From Avispirillum sp959601495 (GTDB lineage Bacteria; Bacillota; Clostridia; Oscillospirales; CAG-272), in NCBI GenBank assembly GCA_959601495.1, contig CAUGPT010000001.1, forward strand, positions 1 through 64,000: DNA of 64,000 bases, given 5' to 3'. This document shows, one piece after another, positions 1-6,749 of this stretch. Every line of letters starts with the position of its first letter. Positions within the stretch are counted from its first letter, which is position 1. Below the pieces are notes generated by a model. It was not told the DNA's origin, searched no databases, and saw only the letters and a program-made list of their open reading frames with translations. Position numbers and translations under genes: made by a program.

Positions 1-65
1 GTAATTGCCCCTTTTAGGGGCTGTGCAAGCCACCAGTTTACTGGTGGTCTTGACTTCGAAAAGTG

Positions 66-95
66 TTGGACTTACGACACCGACTGTGGTATGGT
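66..95 (+). promoter_or_regulatory. SigA-type promoter for the DUF6809 remnant
   Basis: TTGGAC (66-71) and TATGGT (90-95) are separated by 18 bases. They lie just ahead of a GGGAGA ribosome binding site (111-116) and a GTG start at 122. The match is imperfect at both boxes. Confidence 0.4.
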
Positions 96-121
96 GTTTG
101 GCTTGGAAATGGGAGAAAACC

Positions 122-331
122 GTGAACACACTTGAAAATCTGTATTACGGCAATATTGATCCGGACGAACACACCGTTTCAAACGGAACAGACAAAGGCG
201 AATTGCTTGAAACCGTTATGCGACTCGAAACAGAACTCAGAGCCACTCTCACAGAACAATAAAAGGCTCTGCTTGCGATTGTTAAGAATGCACAGACTCC
301 TTGCAATATACCCATGGGTTGCCGACGATAG
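122..331 (+). pseudogene. DUF6809-like protein, broken by an in-frame TAA
   Basis: Reading from GTG at 122 gives a start like MNTLENLYYGNI, then an acidic stretch and RATLTEQ, a pattern I recognise from DUF6809 proteins, small proteins of unknown function common on Clostridia mobile elements. The frame stops at TAA (260-262). Without that stop it continues KALLAIVKNAQTPC and ends at 331. In the family the usual text is TEQQK, so one base change from CAA to TAA explains the break. The residues after about position 60 no longer resemble the family, so the 3' half is probably lost as well. GGGAGA at 111-116 supports the GTG start. The family call rests on remembered motif similarity only. Confidence 0.55.
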
Positions 332-433
332 GCAAAAAGTATTGACATGTTTTTGATTCTATGATAATTTAATTATAGAAGGATGATGTTGTTAATACAA
401 TTTGCTCGTGGAATTATATAAAGGGGTAGAACT

Positions 434-1042
434 ATGACTGAACGATTTAAATACTTTTTATCGGTATCTGTCGGTTGGCTTATTTCTTCATTGACTGTAA
501 CCATTGCCTGCCATAAAATTAGTATTATAAATATAGTGTTATCGCTGTTGCCGTTTGCGGGTACGATAGTATGCTGTTTTGCATTCGGCAGAAGAAAATT
601 TCTTTCAATATATGTTCTGATAATCGGAATGATAATTATGAACTTGTTATTCTTGTTCAGATTACGCGATCATATTCTGCTGGACGCTATGTCTATAACA
701 GCCGCATTGTATTTTATTATGATGACCGTATTTATGGTAAAGGCGCCGAGCACCGAGCCGAACAGCACCTTTGGAATACGAATTCCCGCCACAAGCGACC
801 ATAAGGAAGTCTGGTACAGAACGCATAGGTTTCTGTCTGAAATAATAGCCGGTTTTCTGCCGGCAAGTTTCCTTTTGATTTTCTTTTGGCCCCGTTGGGG
901 ACGTTTCTGGAGCAGCGTAGCACTGGTAATTATCCCTCTTCTGATCAGTTCGATATACGCGGGTATAATAGGGCGCCCCTACGAAAGAGAAGAGGCGGAA
1001 GAATTGAAAAAGCAGATCCAAAAGGAGCAGGGATACAGATAA
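434..1042 (+). CDS. SdpI/YhfL-family membrane protein
   Basis: A 202-residue, strongly hydrophobic protein with about six predicted membrane segments. The central signature FGIRIPATSDHKEVWYRTHR matches the SdpI/YhfL family motif (GIRTPWT...EVWxxTHR). In Bacillus, SdpI is a membrane immunity protein that protects from the SdpC toxin and binds the repressor SdpR; most Clostridia members have no proven role. The end is a charged cytoplasmic tail rich in Glu and Lys. The ATG follows GGGG at 423-426. No sdpC- or sdpR-like gene lies beside it, so immunity function is not implied here. It is a single-gene unit facing sigG. Confidence 0.75.
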   Translation: MTERFKYFLSVSVGWLISSLTVTIACHKISIINIVLSLLPFAGTIVCCFAFGRRKFLSIYVLIIGMIIMNLLFLFRLRDHILLDAMSITAALYFIMMTVFMVKAPSTEPNSTFGIRIPATSDHKEVWYRTHRFLSEIIAGFLPASFLLIFFWPRWGRFWSSVALVIIPLLISSIYAGIIGRPYEREEAEELKKQIQKEQGYR

Positions 1043-1127
1043 TTGACGGCTGAAACAATAATTTCATAAGCGCCGCCGTTCGGATAATTACCGATGCAGC
1101 GGTCTGGGCCCGGCATGGAACGCCGGT

Positions 1128-1164
1128 GAAAAAAGCTCCGAGTCAATGATTCGGAGCTTTTTTC
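1128..1164. terminator. Bidirectional intrinsic terminator
   Basis: AAAAAAGCTCCGA and TCGGAGCTTTTTT form a stem of about 12 bp around a short loop. A T-run follows on both strands, so it can end both the SdpI-like transcript and the convergent sigG transcript. Confidence 0.85.
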
Positions 1165-1290
1165 AGTGAAACGCACCATGCGGCGCATAAAAGATCAGGC
1201 GCGGCTTCGGCAAATGGAGCTGCCCGCGGCATGCGGTGAATACCGCAACCGCAAGCTCGCCGAAACAAAACAAAGATCGCGCCCGTCGTT

Positions 1291-2064
1291 CTACATCTGT
1301 TTTCGTATATGCTCAAGCGCGCCTTTTTCAAGGCGCGAGACCTGCGCCTGCGAAATTCCGATCTCGGAGGCTATCTCCATCTGCGTTTTTCCGCGGAAAA
1401 AGCGCATGTTTATAATGTCGCGCTCGCGCTTTGACAGAGTTTTCAGCGCCTCTCTCAGCGCTATATCCTCAAGCCAGCTCTCGTCGGTGTTGTTCGTGTC
1501 GCTTATCTGGTCCATAACGTAAATGCTGTCGCCGCCGTCGCTGTATACGGGGTCGTACAGCGACATGGGCTCCACAATGGCGTCTATCGCCGCTGCCACC
1601 GCCTCCCGCGGCTCACCGAGGGCGGCGGCTATCTGCTCCACTGTCGGCTCGCTGTTCATTTCGGCCTGCAGCTTTTCTCTTGTCTGCAGCGCGCGGTAAG
1701 CAAGGTCACGCACGGAGCGCGACACCCGTATGGAATTGTTATCACGCAGATAGCGCCGCACTTCGCCTATTATCATGGGAACCGCGTATGTCGAAAACTT
1801 TACGCAAAGCTCCGTGTTGAAGTTGTCAATAGCTTTTATAAGGCCTATACAGCCGACCTGAAACAGATCGTCGAGATTTTCATGCCGATTGGTAAAGCGC
1901 TGGATGATGCTGAGCACCAGCCGCAGATTCCCGTCTATAAGCTTTCGGCGCGCGTCCGCATCTCCTTTTGAGGAAAGCTCCAAAAGCTCCTCTTTCTCCT
2001 CGCTTGTCAGCGTTTTTAGCTTTGAGGTGTTAACGCCGCATATTTCCACTTTGTTGTAGTACAT
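1291..2064 (-). CDS. sigG: RNA polymerase sporulation sigma factor SigG
   Basis: A 257-residue sigma-70 family protein matching SigG along its whole length. It begins YYNKVEICGVNTSKL, the family N-terminus. It has region 2 (NLRLVLSIIQRF, DDLFQVGCIGLIKAIDNF, VKFSTYAVPMIIGEVRRYLR) and region 4 (KRERDIINMRFF, QMEIASEIGISQAQVSRLEK). SigG directs late forespore transcription after engulfment. I place the start at the ATG at 2064. A GTG four codons upstream lies inside the GGGGG ribosome binding site and is unlikely. Its neighbour spoIVB is a SigG target in Bacillus. Length and motifs are normal. Confidence 0.97.
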   Translation of the reverse strand: MYYNKVEICGVNTSKLKTLTSEEKEELLELSSKGDADARRKLIDGNLRLVLSIIQRFTNRHENLDDLFQVGCIGLIKAIDNFNTELCVKFSTYAVPMIIGEVRRYLRDNNSIRVSRSVRDLAYRALQTREKLQAEMNSEPTVEQIAAALGEPREAVAAAIDAIVEPMSLYDPVYSDGGDSIYVMDQISDTNNTDESWLEDIALREALKTLSKRERDIINMRFFRGKTQMEIASEIGISQAQVSRLEKGALEHIRKQM

Positions 2065-2091
2065 GGATGCCCCCACTGTTTTGTTAAATAA

Positions 2092-2119
2092 AGTATTGCC
2101 ACGGCGGGGGTGCTTATGC
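2092..2119 (-). promoter_or_regulatory. Possible forespore (SigF/SigG-type) promoter of sigG
   Basis: On the minus strand GCATA and CAATACT are separated by 16 bases, about 28 bases ahead of the sigG start. This loosely resembles forespore promoters. It is a weak match; readthrough from spoIVB is an alternative. Confidence 0.3.
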
Positions 2120-2139
2120 AGAGCGCGGTCTGCATCATT

Positions 2140-3168
2140 TTACCGACTTTTCAAAATGTCGGGCATGCTGTCCATCATATCCTCGATATAAATTCCGTAT
2201 CCGCGGGTGGGATCGCTTACAAGCACGTGAGTGACCGCGCCGATAAGCTTTCCGTCCTGAACGACGGGACTGCCGCTCATGCCCTGAACGATGCCGCCCG
2301 TCTTTTCAATAAGCGCCTTGTCGCAAATTTCCACAAGAAAGCTGCCCGCGGGGTCGCCCGAGCCCGCTTTGTCCACCTTTACGGCGTATTCTTTGACACC
2401 GCTCTCATCAAGAGTGCAGTATATAACGGCGTCCCCGCGGTGAAAGTCGTCCTTTTCGGCGATCTCTATGGTTTTGGCGTCGGAACCGAGCTTGTCAGCG
2501 TCCGCAAATATGCCGAAAACGCCGTGATCGGTGTTGAGGGCCACCGTCCCGCTTTTCTCGGCGGAAAATATTCCCTTAAGCTCTCCCGGGTCTCCCGCCG
2601 CGCCGCGCTTTACTCCGTTTACCGTCACGTCCGAGACTATCCCGTGTCCCAGATCGCACAGCTTTCCCGTCGCAGAGTCGCAGATCCCGTGGCCCAGACC
2701 GCCGAAAGCGCCGGTTTCGGGTATAATATATGTGAGAGTGCCGATGCCAGCGGTGCCGTCCCTGAGCCAAAGCCCTATTCTGTATTCGCCGCTGCTCTCG
2801 GAAAGTACGGGGACAACCGTCAGTTTGAGCGTGCTGCTTTGCCGCTCAACCGTAAATTCAAGCGCCTTGCCTTCGCTTTTCAGCACTGCCTGTGTTATAT
2901 CGAGCGCCGTGCCCACGTCGCGCCCGTCCACTTTCTTAATTATGTCGTCCTCGCGAAAGCCCGCGTCCTTTGCCGGAGAAACGTTTCCGCCCTCCGCGTC
3001 CACCTCCCCGAAGCCGTTTACCGTAAGCCGTCCGTTGAATACACGGACGCCGAACGGCATCCCGCCGAGATAAACGGTCTTGCTGCCGGCAGCCGACGTG
3101 CCGAGGCAGAATATAAATGCCGAGAGCACGCACAGAAGTGCGGCAGCGCTCCTTTTAATAGTTTTCAT
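2140..3168 (-). CDS. spoIVB: SpoIVB serine peptidase
   Basis: A secreted forespore peptidase which in Bacillus cleaves SpoIVFA and so triggers SpoIVFB and pro-sigma-K processing. The start at 3168 (MKTIKRSAAALL) follows GGAGA at suitable spacing and gives a 342-residue protein with an N-terminal signal/anchor (about 6-27). A PDZ domain lies at about 40-120. The S55-family peptidase domain carries His160 (GLGHGI), Asp283 (EICDKALIE) and Ser298 (VQGMSGSP). The Asp-Ser spacing of 15 equals that in Bacillus. The shorter length than the Bacillus protein is due to the N-terminal part. It lies directly upstream of sigG, on the same strand. Confidence 0.96.
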   Translation of the reverse strand: MKTIKRSAAALLCVLSAFIFCLGTSAAGSKTVYLGGMPFGVRVFNGRLTVNGFGEVDAEGGNVSPAKDAGFREDDIIKKVDGRDVGTALDITQAVLKSEGKALEFTVERQSSTLKLTVVPVLSESSGEYRIGLWLRDGTAGIGTLTYIIPETGAFGGLGHGICDSATGKLCDLGHGIVSDVTVNGVKRGAAGDPGELKGIFSAEKSGTVALNTDHGVFGIFADADKLGSDAKTIEIAEKDDFHRGDAVIYCTLDESGVKEYAVKVDKAGSGDPAGSFLVEICDKALIEKTGGIVQGMSGSPVVQDGKLIGAVTHVLVSDPTRGYGIYIEDMMDSMPDILKSR

Positions 3169-3287
3169 ATATATAATTCTCCGCATAAAATATTTATTTG
3201 AAAATTCATTCACGTTTAATTTGCGCAAAGCGGCGCATCATATGAATTGCAAAATTATAGACAACTTCAATTTATAACCATTTCAGG

Positions 3288-3317
3288 TTGACAGTATAAT
3301 ATAAAATGTGGTACAAT
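3288..3317 (+). promoter_or_regulatory. purA promoter with extended -10
   Basis: TTGACA (3288-3293), an 18-base spacer and TACAAT (3312-3317), with TG one base ahead of the -10. The predicted leader before purA is about 50 nt. I see no purine riboswitch in it. Confidence 0.8.
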
Positions 3318-3375
3318 ACTGTACGGCGTCGGTCATTATTCGACAAGTACACGGTGCCGGAAAGGGAACAGCTTT

Positions 3376-4647
3376 ATGCTTACAGCAGTAGTGGGTATCA
3401 ACTGGGGCGACGAGGGTAAGGGACGTATAGTCGACCTTCTCAGCCGTGATCAGGACATAGTAGTAAGGTATCAGGGCGGAAACAATGCGGGACATACCGT
3501 TATAAATGAAAAGGGAGAGTTTATACTCAATCTTCTTCCTTCAGGTATCCTGCGCGATGATGTTGTCTGCGTTATGGGCAACGGTATGGCGATAGATCTT
3601 CACCATCTTCACGGTGAAATTGAAAAGCTTCGCGAAAAGGGAATTAAAATTTCTCCCGAAAACCTTAAGATAAGCGACAGGGCGATCATCACAATGCCTT
3701 ATCATGTCGATCTGGACTGCTTTGAGGAGGAGCGCCTCGGCGGTGCGGGCTACGGCTCCACAAAGCGCGGAATCGCTCCCGTATACAGCGACAAATACGC
3801 GAAAAAGGCGATACGCACAGGTGATCTTTTCCATAAGGAATATCTTAAAGAGCATCTGAAGTCGATCCTCGATTTCAAAAATCTGACAATCGAAAAGGTT
3901 TACGGCAAACAGGGCAGAGCATACGACGAAATGCTCGAGTACCTTGAGACCTACGGCGAGGAGTTCCGCGACTATATCTGCGACACCGGCGTATACCTCC
4001 GCCGAGCAAACGCAGAGGGCAAGCGCATAATGTTTGAGGCGCAGCTCGGCGCTCTCCGTGACATAGATTTCGGTATCTATCCCTTTACATCTTCATCAAA
4101 TACCATTTCCGCTTACGCGCCTATCGGCGCGGGCATACCCGGAATTAAAGTTGACACCACCGTCGGTATTATGAAAGCTTACTCCACCTGCGTGGGCGCC
4201 GGACCTTTCACTGTTGAGATGGAGGGCGACGAGGCAGAGGCGCTCAGAAAAGCGGGCGGCGAGTACGGCGCCGCAACCGGCAGACCGAGGCGCGTCGGCG
4301 CGTTTGACGTTGTGGCGTCAAGATACGGTGTGTGCGTTCAGTGCAGCGACAAGATCGCGCTTACAAAGCTCGACGTGCTTTCATACATGGATAAGATCCC
4401 TGTCTGCACGGCATATGAGTATAACGGTGAGATCATAAACGATTTCCCCGTGGGCGAAGTGCTTGAAAAGGCAAAGCCGGTCATCGAATATGTTGACGGC
4501 TGGGGCTGCGACATATCCGGCTGCCGTTCTTTCGACGAGCTCCCCGCAAATGCAAAGCATTATGTGGAGTTTCTTGAGGAAAAGCTTGGCTCAAAGATGT
4601 GGCTGATCTCCGTCGGCGCAGAACGTGACGCATACTTTATGAGATAA
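3376..4647 (+). CDS. purA: Adenylosuccinate synthase
   Basis: Joins IMP and aspartate using GTP to make adenylosuccinate, the first step from IMP to AMP, in the cytoplasm. The protein has 423 residues, the usual length. The N-terminal GTP-binding loop is WGDEGKGRIVD with the catalytic Asp. QGGNNAGHT carries the catalytic His. FEAQLGALRDIDFGIYPF TSSSNT is the conserved central block, and the GRPRRVGAFD and TKLDVL stretches bind IMP and guanine. The C-terminus reads SVGAERD where most homologues have SVGPERD. A GGAAAGGGAA ribosome binding site precedes the ATG. It has its own promoter and terminator. Confidence 0.97.
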   Translation: MLTAVVGINWGDEGKGRIVDLLSRDQDIVVRYQGGNNAGHTVINEKGEFILNLLPSGILRDDVVCVMGNGMAIDLHHLHGEIEKLREKGIKISPENLKISDRAIITMPYHVDLDCFEEERLGGAGYGSTKRGIAPVYSDKYAKKAIRTGDLFHKEYLKEHLKSILDFKNLTIEKVYGKQGRAYDEMLEYLETYGEEFRDYICDTGVYLRRANAEGKRIMFEAQLGALRDIDFGIYPFTSSSNTISAYAPIGAGIPGIKVDTTVGIMKAYSTCVGAGPFTVEMEGDEAEALRKAGGEYGAATGRPRRVGAFDVVASRYGVCVQCSDKIALTKLDVLSYMDKIPVCTAYEYNGEIINDFPVGEVLEKAKPVIEYVDGWGCDISGCRSFDELPANAKHYVEFLEEKLGSKMWLISVGAERDAYFMR

Positions 4648-4654
4648 ACAAAAT

Positions 4655-4683
4655 AAGCGGGGCACGTCCCCGCTTTTTTGTTT
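4655..4683 (+). terminator. purA terminator
   Basis: AAGCGGGG, CACGT and CCCCGCTT form a strong GC stem followed by a T-rich tract, 7 bases after the purA stop. Confidence 0.9.
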
Positions 4684-4892
4684 GTCTCCGGGCAAAATCT
4701 GATTCAGGCAGCGAATTGTCATTCTCGGCTTCTTTCCGCCCGCCGTGCACTCGCGCCTGCTCGTCCTGCTGCCGAAGCTTTGAAACTGCAGACTTTCAGT
4801 TTCTTTGAAAAGCTTTTCAAGTTTTTCCGTCAGCTTGCCGAACGTAAGTATAGGATGCGAGGGGTCCGCTGTTCCGGCAGCGGTCGGCTTTG

Positions 4893-5135
4893 GCTTTCCG
4901 AAATTGGCAAAGCATTTCAATCTTTGTCGTCAGCTTGCCGAACTTAAGTAAAGGATGTGAGGGGGCTACTGTCCCGGCAGTAGCCGCCCTCACGCTCCCC
5001 CGACCGGCACAAGGGAGGGAAAAAGAAAACTCTTTCCCTCCCTTGTGTATCCCACCCTTTCTCTGATTTGTGTTCGCGAGCAAAAAGTCAAAGCGAGTGC
5101 TTCAAGCCTAAGAAGTTCGACGAATTAGCTTTAGC
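4893..5135 (+). repeat. Left arm of large inverted repeat
   Basis: This 243-base arm reads as the reverse complement of 5439-5682, with roughly 90 percent or better identity by eye. It runs from GGCTTTCCGAAATTG to CGAATTAGCTTTAGC. It contains a nested hairpin made from GGCTACTG and CAGTAGCC (about 4964-4985) and another made from AAGGGAGGGAAA and TTTCCCTCCCTT (about 5011-5044). Confidence 0.85.
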
Positions 5136-5199
5136 TAAACTTATAGCTATCCATTACGTTTATCTACGGAAGTAAGAAAAGCATTAGCGTAAGCTGCTG

Positions 5200-5229
5200 A
5201 AAGCAAGGCTGAAAGGACAGCCTTGCTTT
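5200..5229. terminator. Terminator-like hairpin in the foldback loop
   Basis: AAAGCAAGGCTG and CAGCCTTGCTTT form a perfect 12-bp stem around a 6-base loop. A-rich and T-rich edges would allow termination in either direction. Confidence 0.6.
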
Positions 5230-5343
5230 GTAAAGTATAGTCTGAAAAATTCTATATTTCAAAAATACAGTTAATTTCCTGTGCTGATAAAAAATATAAA
5301 TACTTATGTTTTGAACCATTTCAATTCAACAGCGAAACAAAAC

Positions 5344-5373
5344 AAAGCAAGCTCGTCTCTTCGAGCTTGCTTT
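5344..5373. terminator. Second terminator-like hairpin in the foldback loop
   Basis: AAAGCAAGCTCG and CGAGCTTGCTTT form a perfect 12-bp stem around TCTCTT. It shares the AAAGCAAG base of the stem with the hairpin at 5200-5229. Confidence 0.6.
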
Positions 5374-5438
5374 TACTGTCTGTCGGGGCGGCGTTTCCCA
5401 TTTCCGCAAGAAAAACATCAATCGTGTCTGAAAGTTAC

Positions 5439-5682
5439 GCTAAAGCTAATTCGTCGAACTTCTTAGGCTTGAAGCACTCGCTCTATTTCTCCGCTCGCGA
5501 ACACAAATCAGAGAAAGGGTGGGATACACAAGGGAGGGAAAGAGTTTTCTTTTTCCCTCCCTTGTGCCGGTCGGGGGAGTGTGAGGGCGGCTACTGCCGG
5601 GACAGTAGCCCCCTCACATCTTTTACTCAAGTTCGGTAATCTGACGAAAAAGGTTGAATTGCTATGTCAATTTCGGAAAGCC
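5439..5682 (-). repeat. Right arm of large inverted repeat
   Basis: Reverse-complement partner of 4893-5135, with almost no length change. Most differences lie in the outer 60 bases and in the stretch near 5490. The central part, including the GGGAGGG hairpin, is essentially identical. Confidence 0.85.
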
Positions 5683-5980
5683 AATGCTGTTCGCTGCCGG
5701 GACAGCAGCCCCCTCACGTTTTTTGCTCAAGTTCTGCAAGCTGACCATAAAGCTTGAAATGCTTTATCAATTTCAAAAAGGCGAAATTCAACCGTCTGCC
5801 GCTTGCGGAAAAGTAGTCCCTTCACGTCCTTCTCACTTACGTTCGGTAAGCTGACGATAAAGTTTGAATTGCTTTGCCAAGAAACCGAAGCTCCGCAGTT
5901 TCAAAGCTTCGTCGGTGAAGGCGGGGAAAGTACGGATATGAGGCTGTAACTGCCGCCTGCCTTGAATATCCAAAACACCC

Positions 5981-6030
5981 ATTGTCCGTTTTTTAGGCAC
6001 AGGCGCGCCTGTGCCTAAAAAACGGACAAT
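5981..6030. repeat. Perfect 50-bp palindrome
   Basis: ATTGTCCG at 5981 through GGCGCGCC at the centre to CGGACAAT ending at 6030. Every base of the left 25 pairs with the right 25. T-runs and A-runs lie inside the stem, so it could act as a bidirectional terminator ahead of the next operon. Confidence 0.9.
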
Positions 6031-6150
6031 TTGCAGTACCTTGACGGTTTTTAGGTCAGCACATAACCTCTGCCCGTTTCTTTTTCTCTGTTTTCGGTTA
6101 TACTTTTCATGTAAGAAAAATTTAACCTTATTTTGAAAGGATGAGTGAAA

Positions 6151-6744
6151 ATGCGTTCACAAACACCGATGAAAACGGCAAAGATCGGCTATATCGCGGT
6201 GTCGGCGCTGCTTTGCGCTCTCGGCATTCTGCTGATATGCAGACCGTCACTGTCGGCAAACCTTATCGGAACCGTATGCGGTATCCTGATGCTGATCTTC
6301 GGCGTCGTCAAATTTGTGGGATACTTTTCCAAGGATCTGTACCGCCTGGCATTTCAGTACGATCTTGTGTCCGGTATCCTTCTCATGGTATTCGGCATAA
6401 TAATCCTTCTGCGTCCCTCAAGCCTTATGAACTTTGTAACCATTGTTCTCGGCTTGTATATCCTCGCGGACGGAGTTTTCAAAATTCAGATCGCGGTCGA
6501 TTCCAAAAAGTTCGGTCTCAGCCGCTGGTGGGCGATCCTTGTGCCCGCGCTCATATGCGTTGTGTTCGGCGCTATGCTTATATTCTTCCCGGCAGGCACC
6601 AGGGCAGTTACCGTGATTATGGGCATTGATTTGCTTGCTGAGGGCCTTCTCAATATCTGCACGGTCATATGCGCCGTGAAGATAGTAAAGAATCAGAAAC
6701 CCGATTATTTTGAAGCTGAATACACAGAGAAAGATGAGGACTGA
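6151..6744 (+). CDS. DUF308 (HdeD-like) membrane protein
   Basis: About 197 residues with six membrane segments arranged as repeated hydrophobic pairs, each followed by motifs such as GILLMVFGIIILLRP and GLYILADGVFKI, typical of DUF308/HdeD proteins. Function in Clostridia is unknown; enterobacterial HdeD is linked to acid resistance. The C-terminus is an acidic tail (EAEYTEKDED). I choose the ATG at 6151 because AAAGGA (6136-6141) is then 9 bases away; the GTG at 6145 is too close. It is the first gene of a three-gene unit, and the next gene begins 5 bases after its stop. Confidence 0.8.
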   Translation: MRSQTPMKTAKIGYIAVSALLCALGILLICRPSLSANLIGTVCGILMLIFGVVKFVGYFSKDLYRLAFQYDLVSGILLMVFGIIILLRPSSLMNFVTIVLGLYILADGVFKIQIAVDSKKFGLSRWWAILVPALICVVFGAMLIFFPAGTRAVTVIMGIDLLAEGLLNICTVICAVKIVKNQKPDYFEAEYTEKDED

Positions 6745-6749
6745 TCGTT

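Larger units (their letters stand above)
4684..6130. repeat. 1.4-kb non-coding foldback repeat region
   Basis: I see no credible protein gene here; the short frames have no ribosome binding site and no family resemblance. The region is built from diverged copies of a unit of roughly 100 bases. Two copies face one way at about 4780-4995 and three face the other way at about 5590-5900. Together they form a large inverted repeat around 5287. The outer flanks also match in inverted order: GAAGCTTTGAAACTGC at about 4774 against its complement near 5895. A perfect 50-bp palindrome follows at 5981-6030. Confidence 0.8.

Noticed and set aside
2110..3201. 363-codon plus-strand frame over spoIVB
   Set aside because: The minus-strand frame has all SpoIVB motifs; the plus frame has none.
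3318..3375. Purine or PRPP riboswitch before purA
   Set aside because: The leader is only about 50 nt and has no aptamer-like pairing.
5281..5854. Short frames in the foldback region
   Set aside because: They start in AT-rich or repeat sequence without ribosome sites and consist of translated repeat units.
4740..5910. CRISPR array
   Set aside because: Units are about 100 bases, occur in both directions, vary strongly and have no uniform spacers or cas genes.
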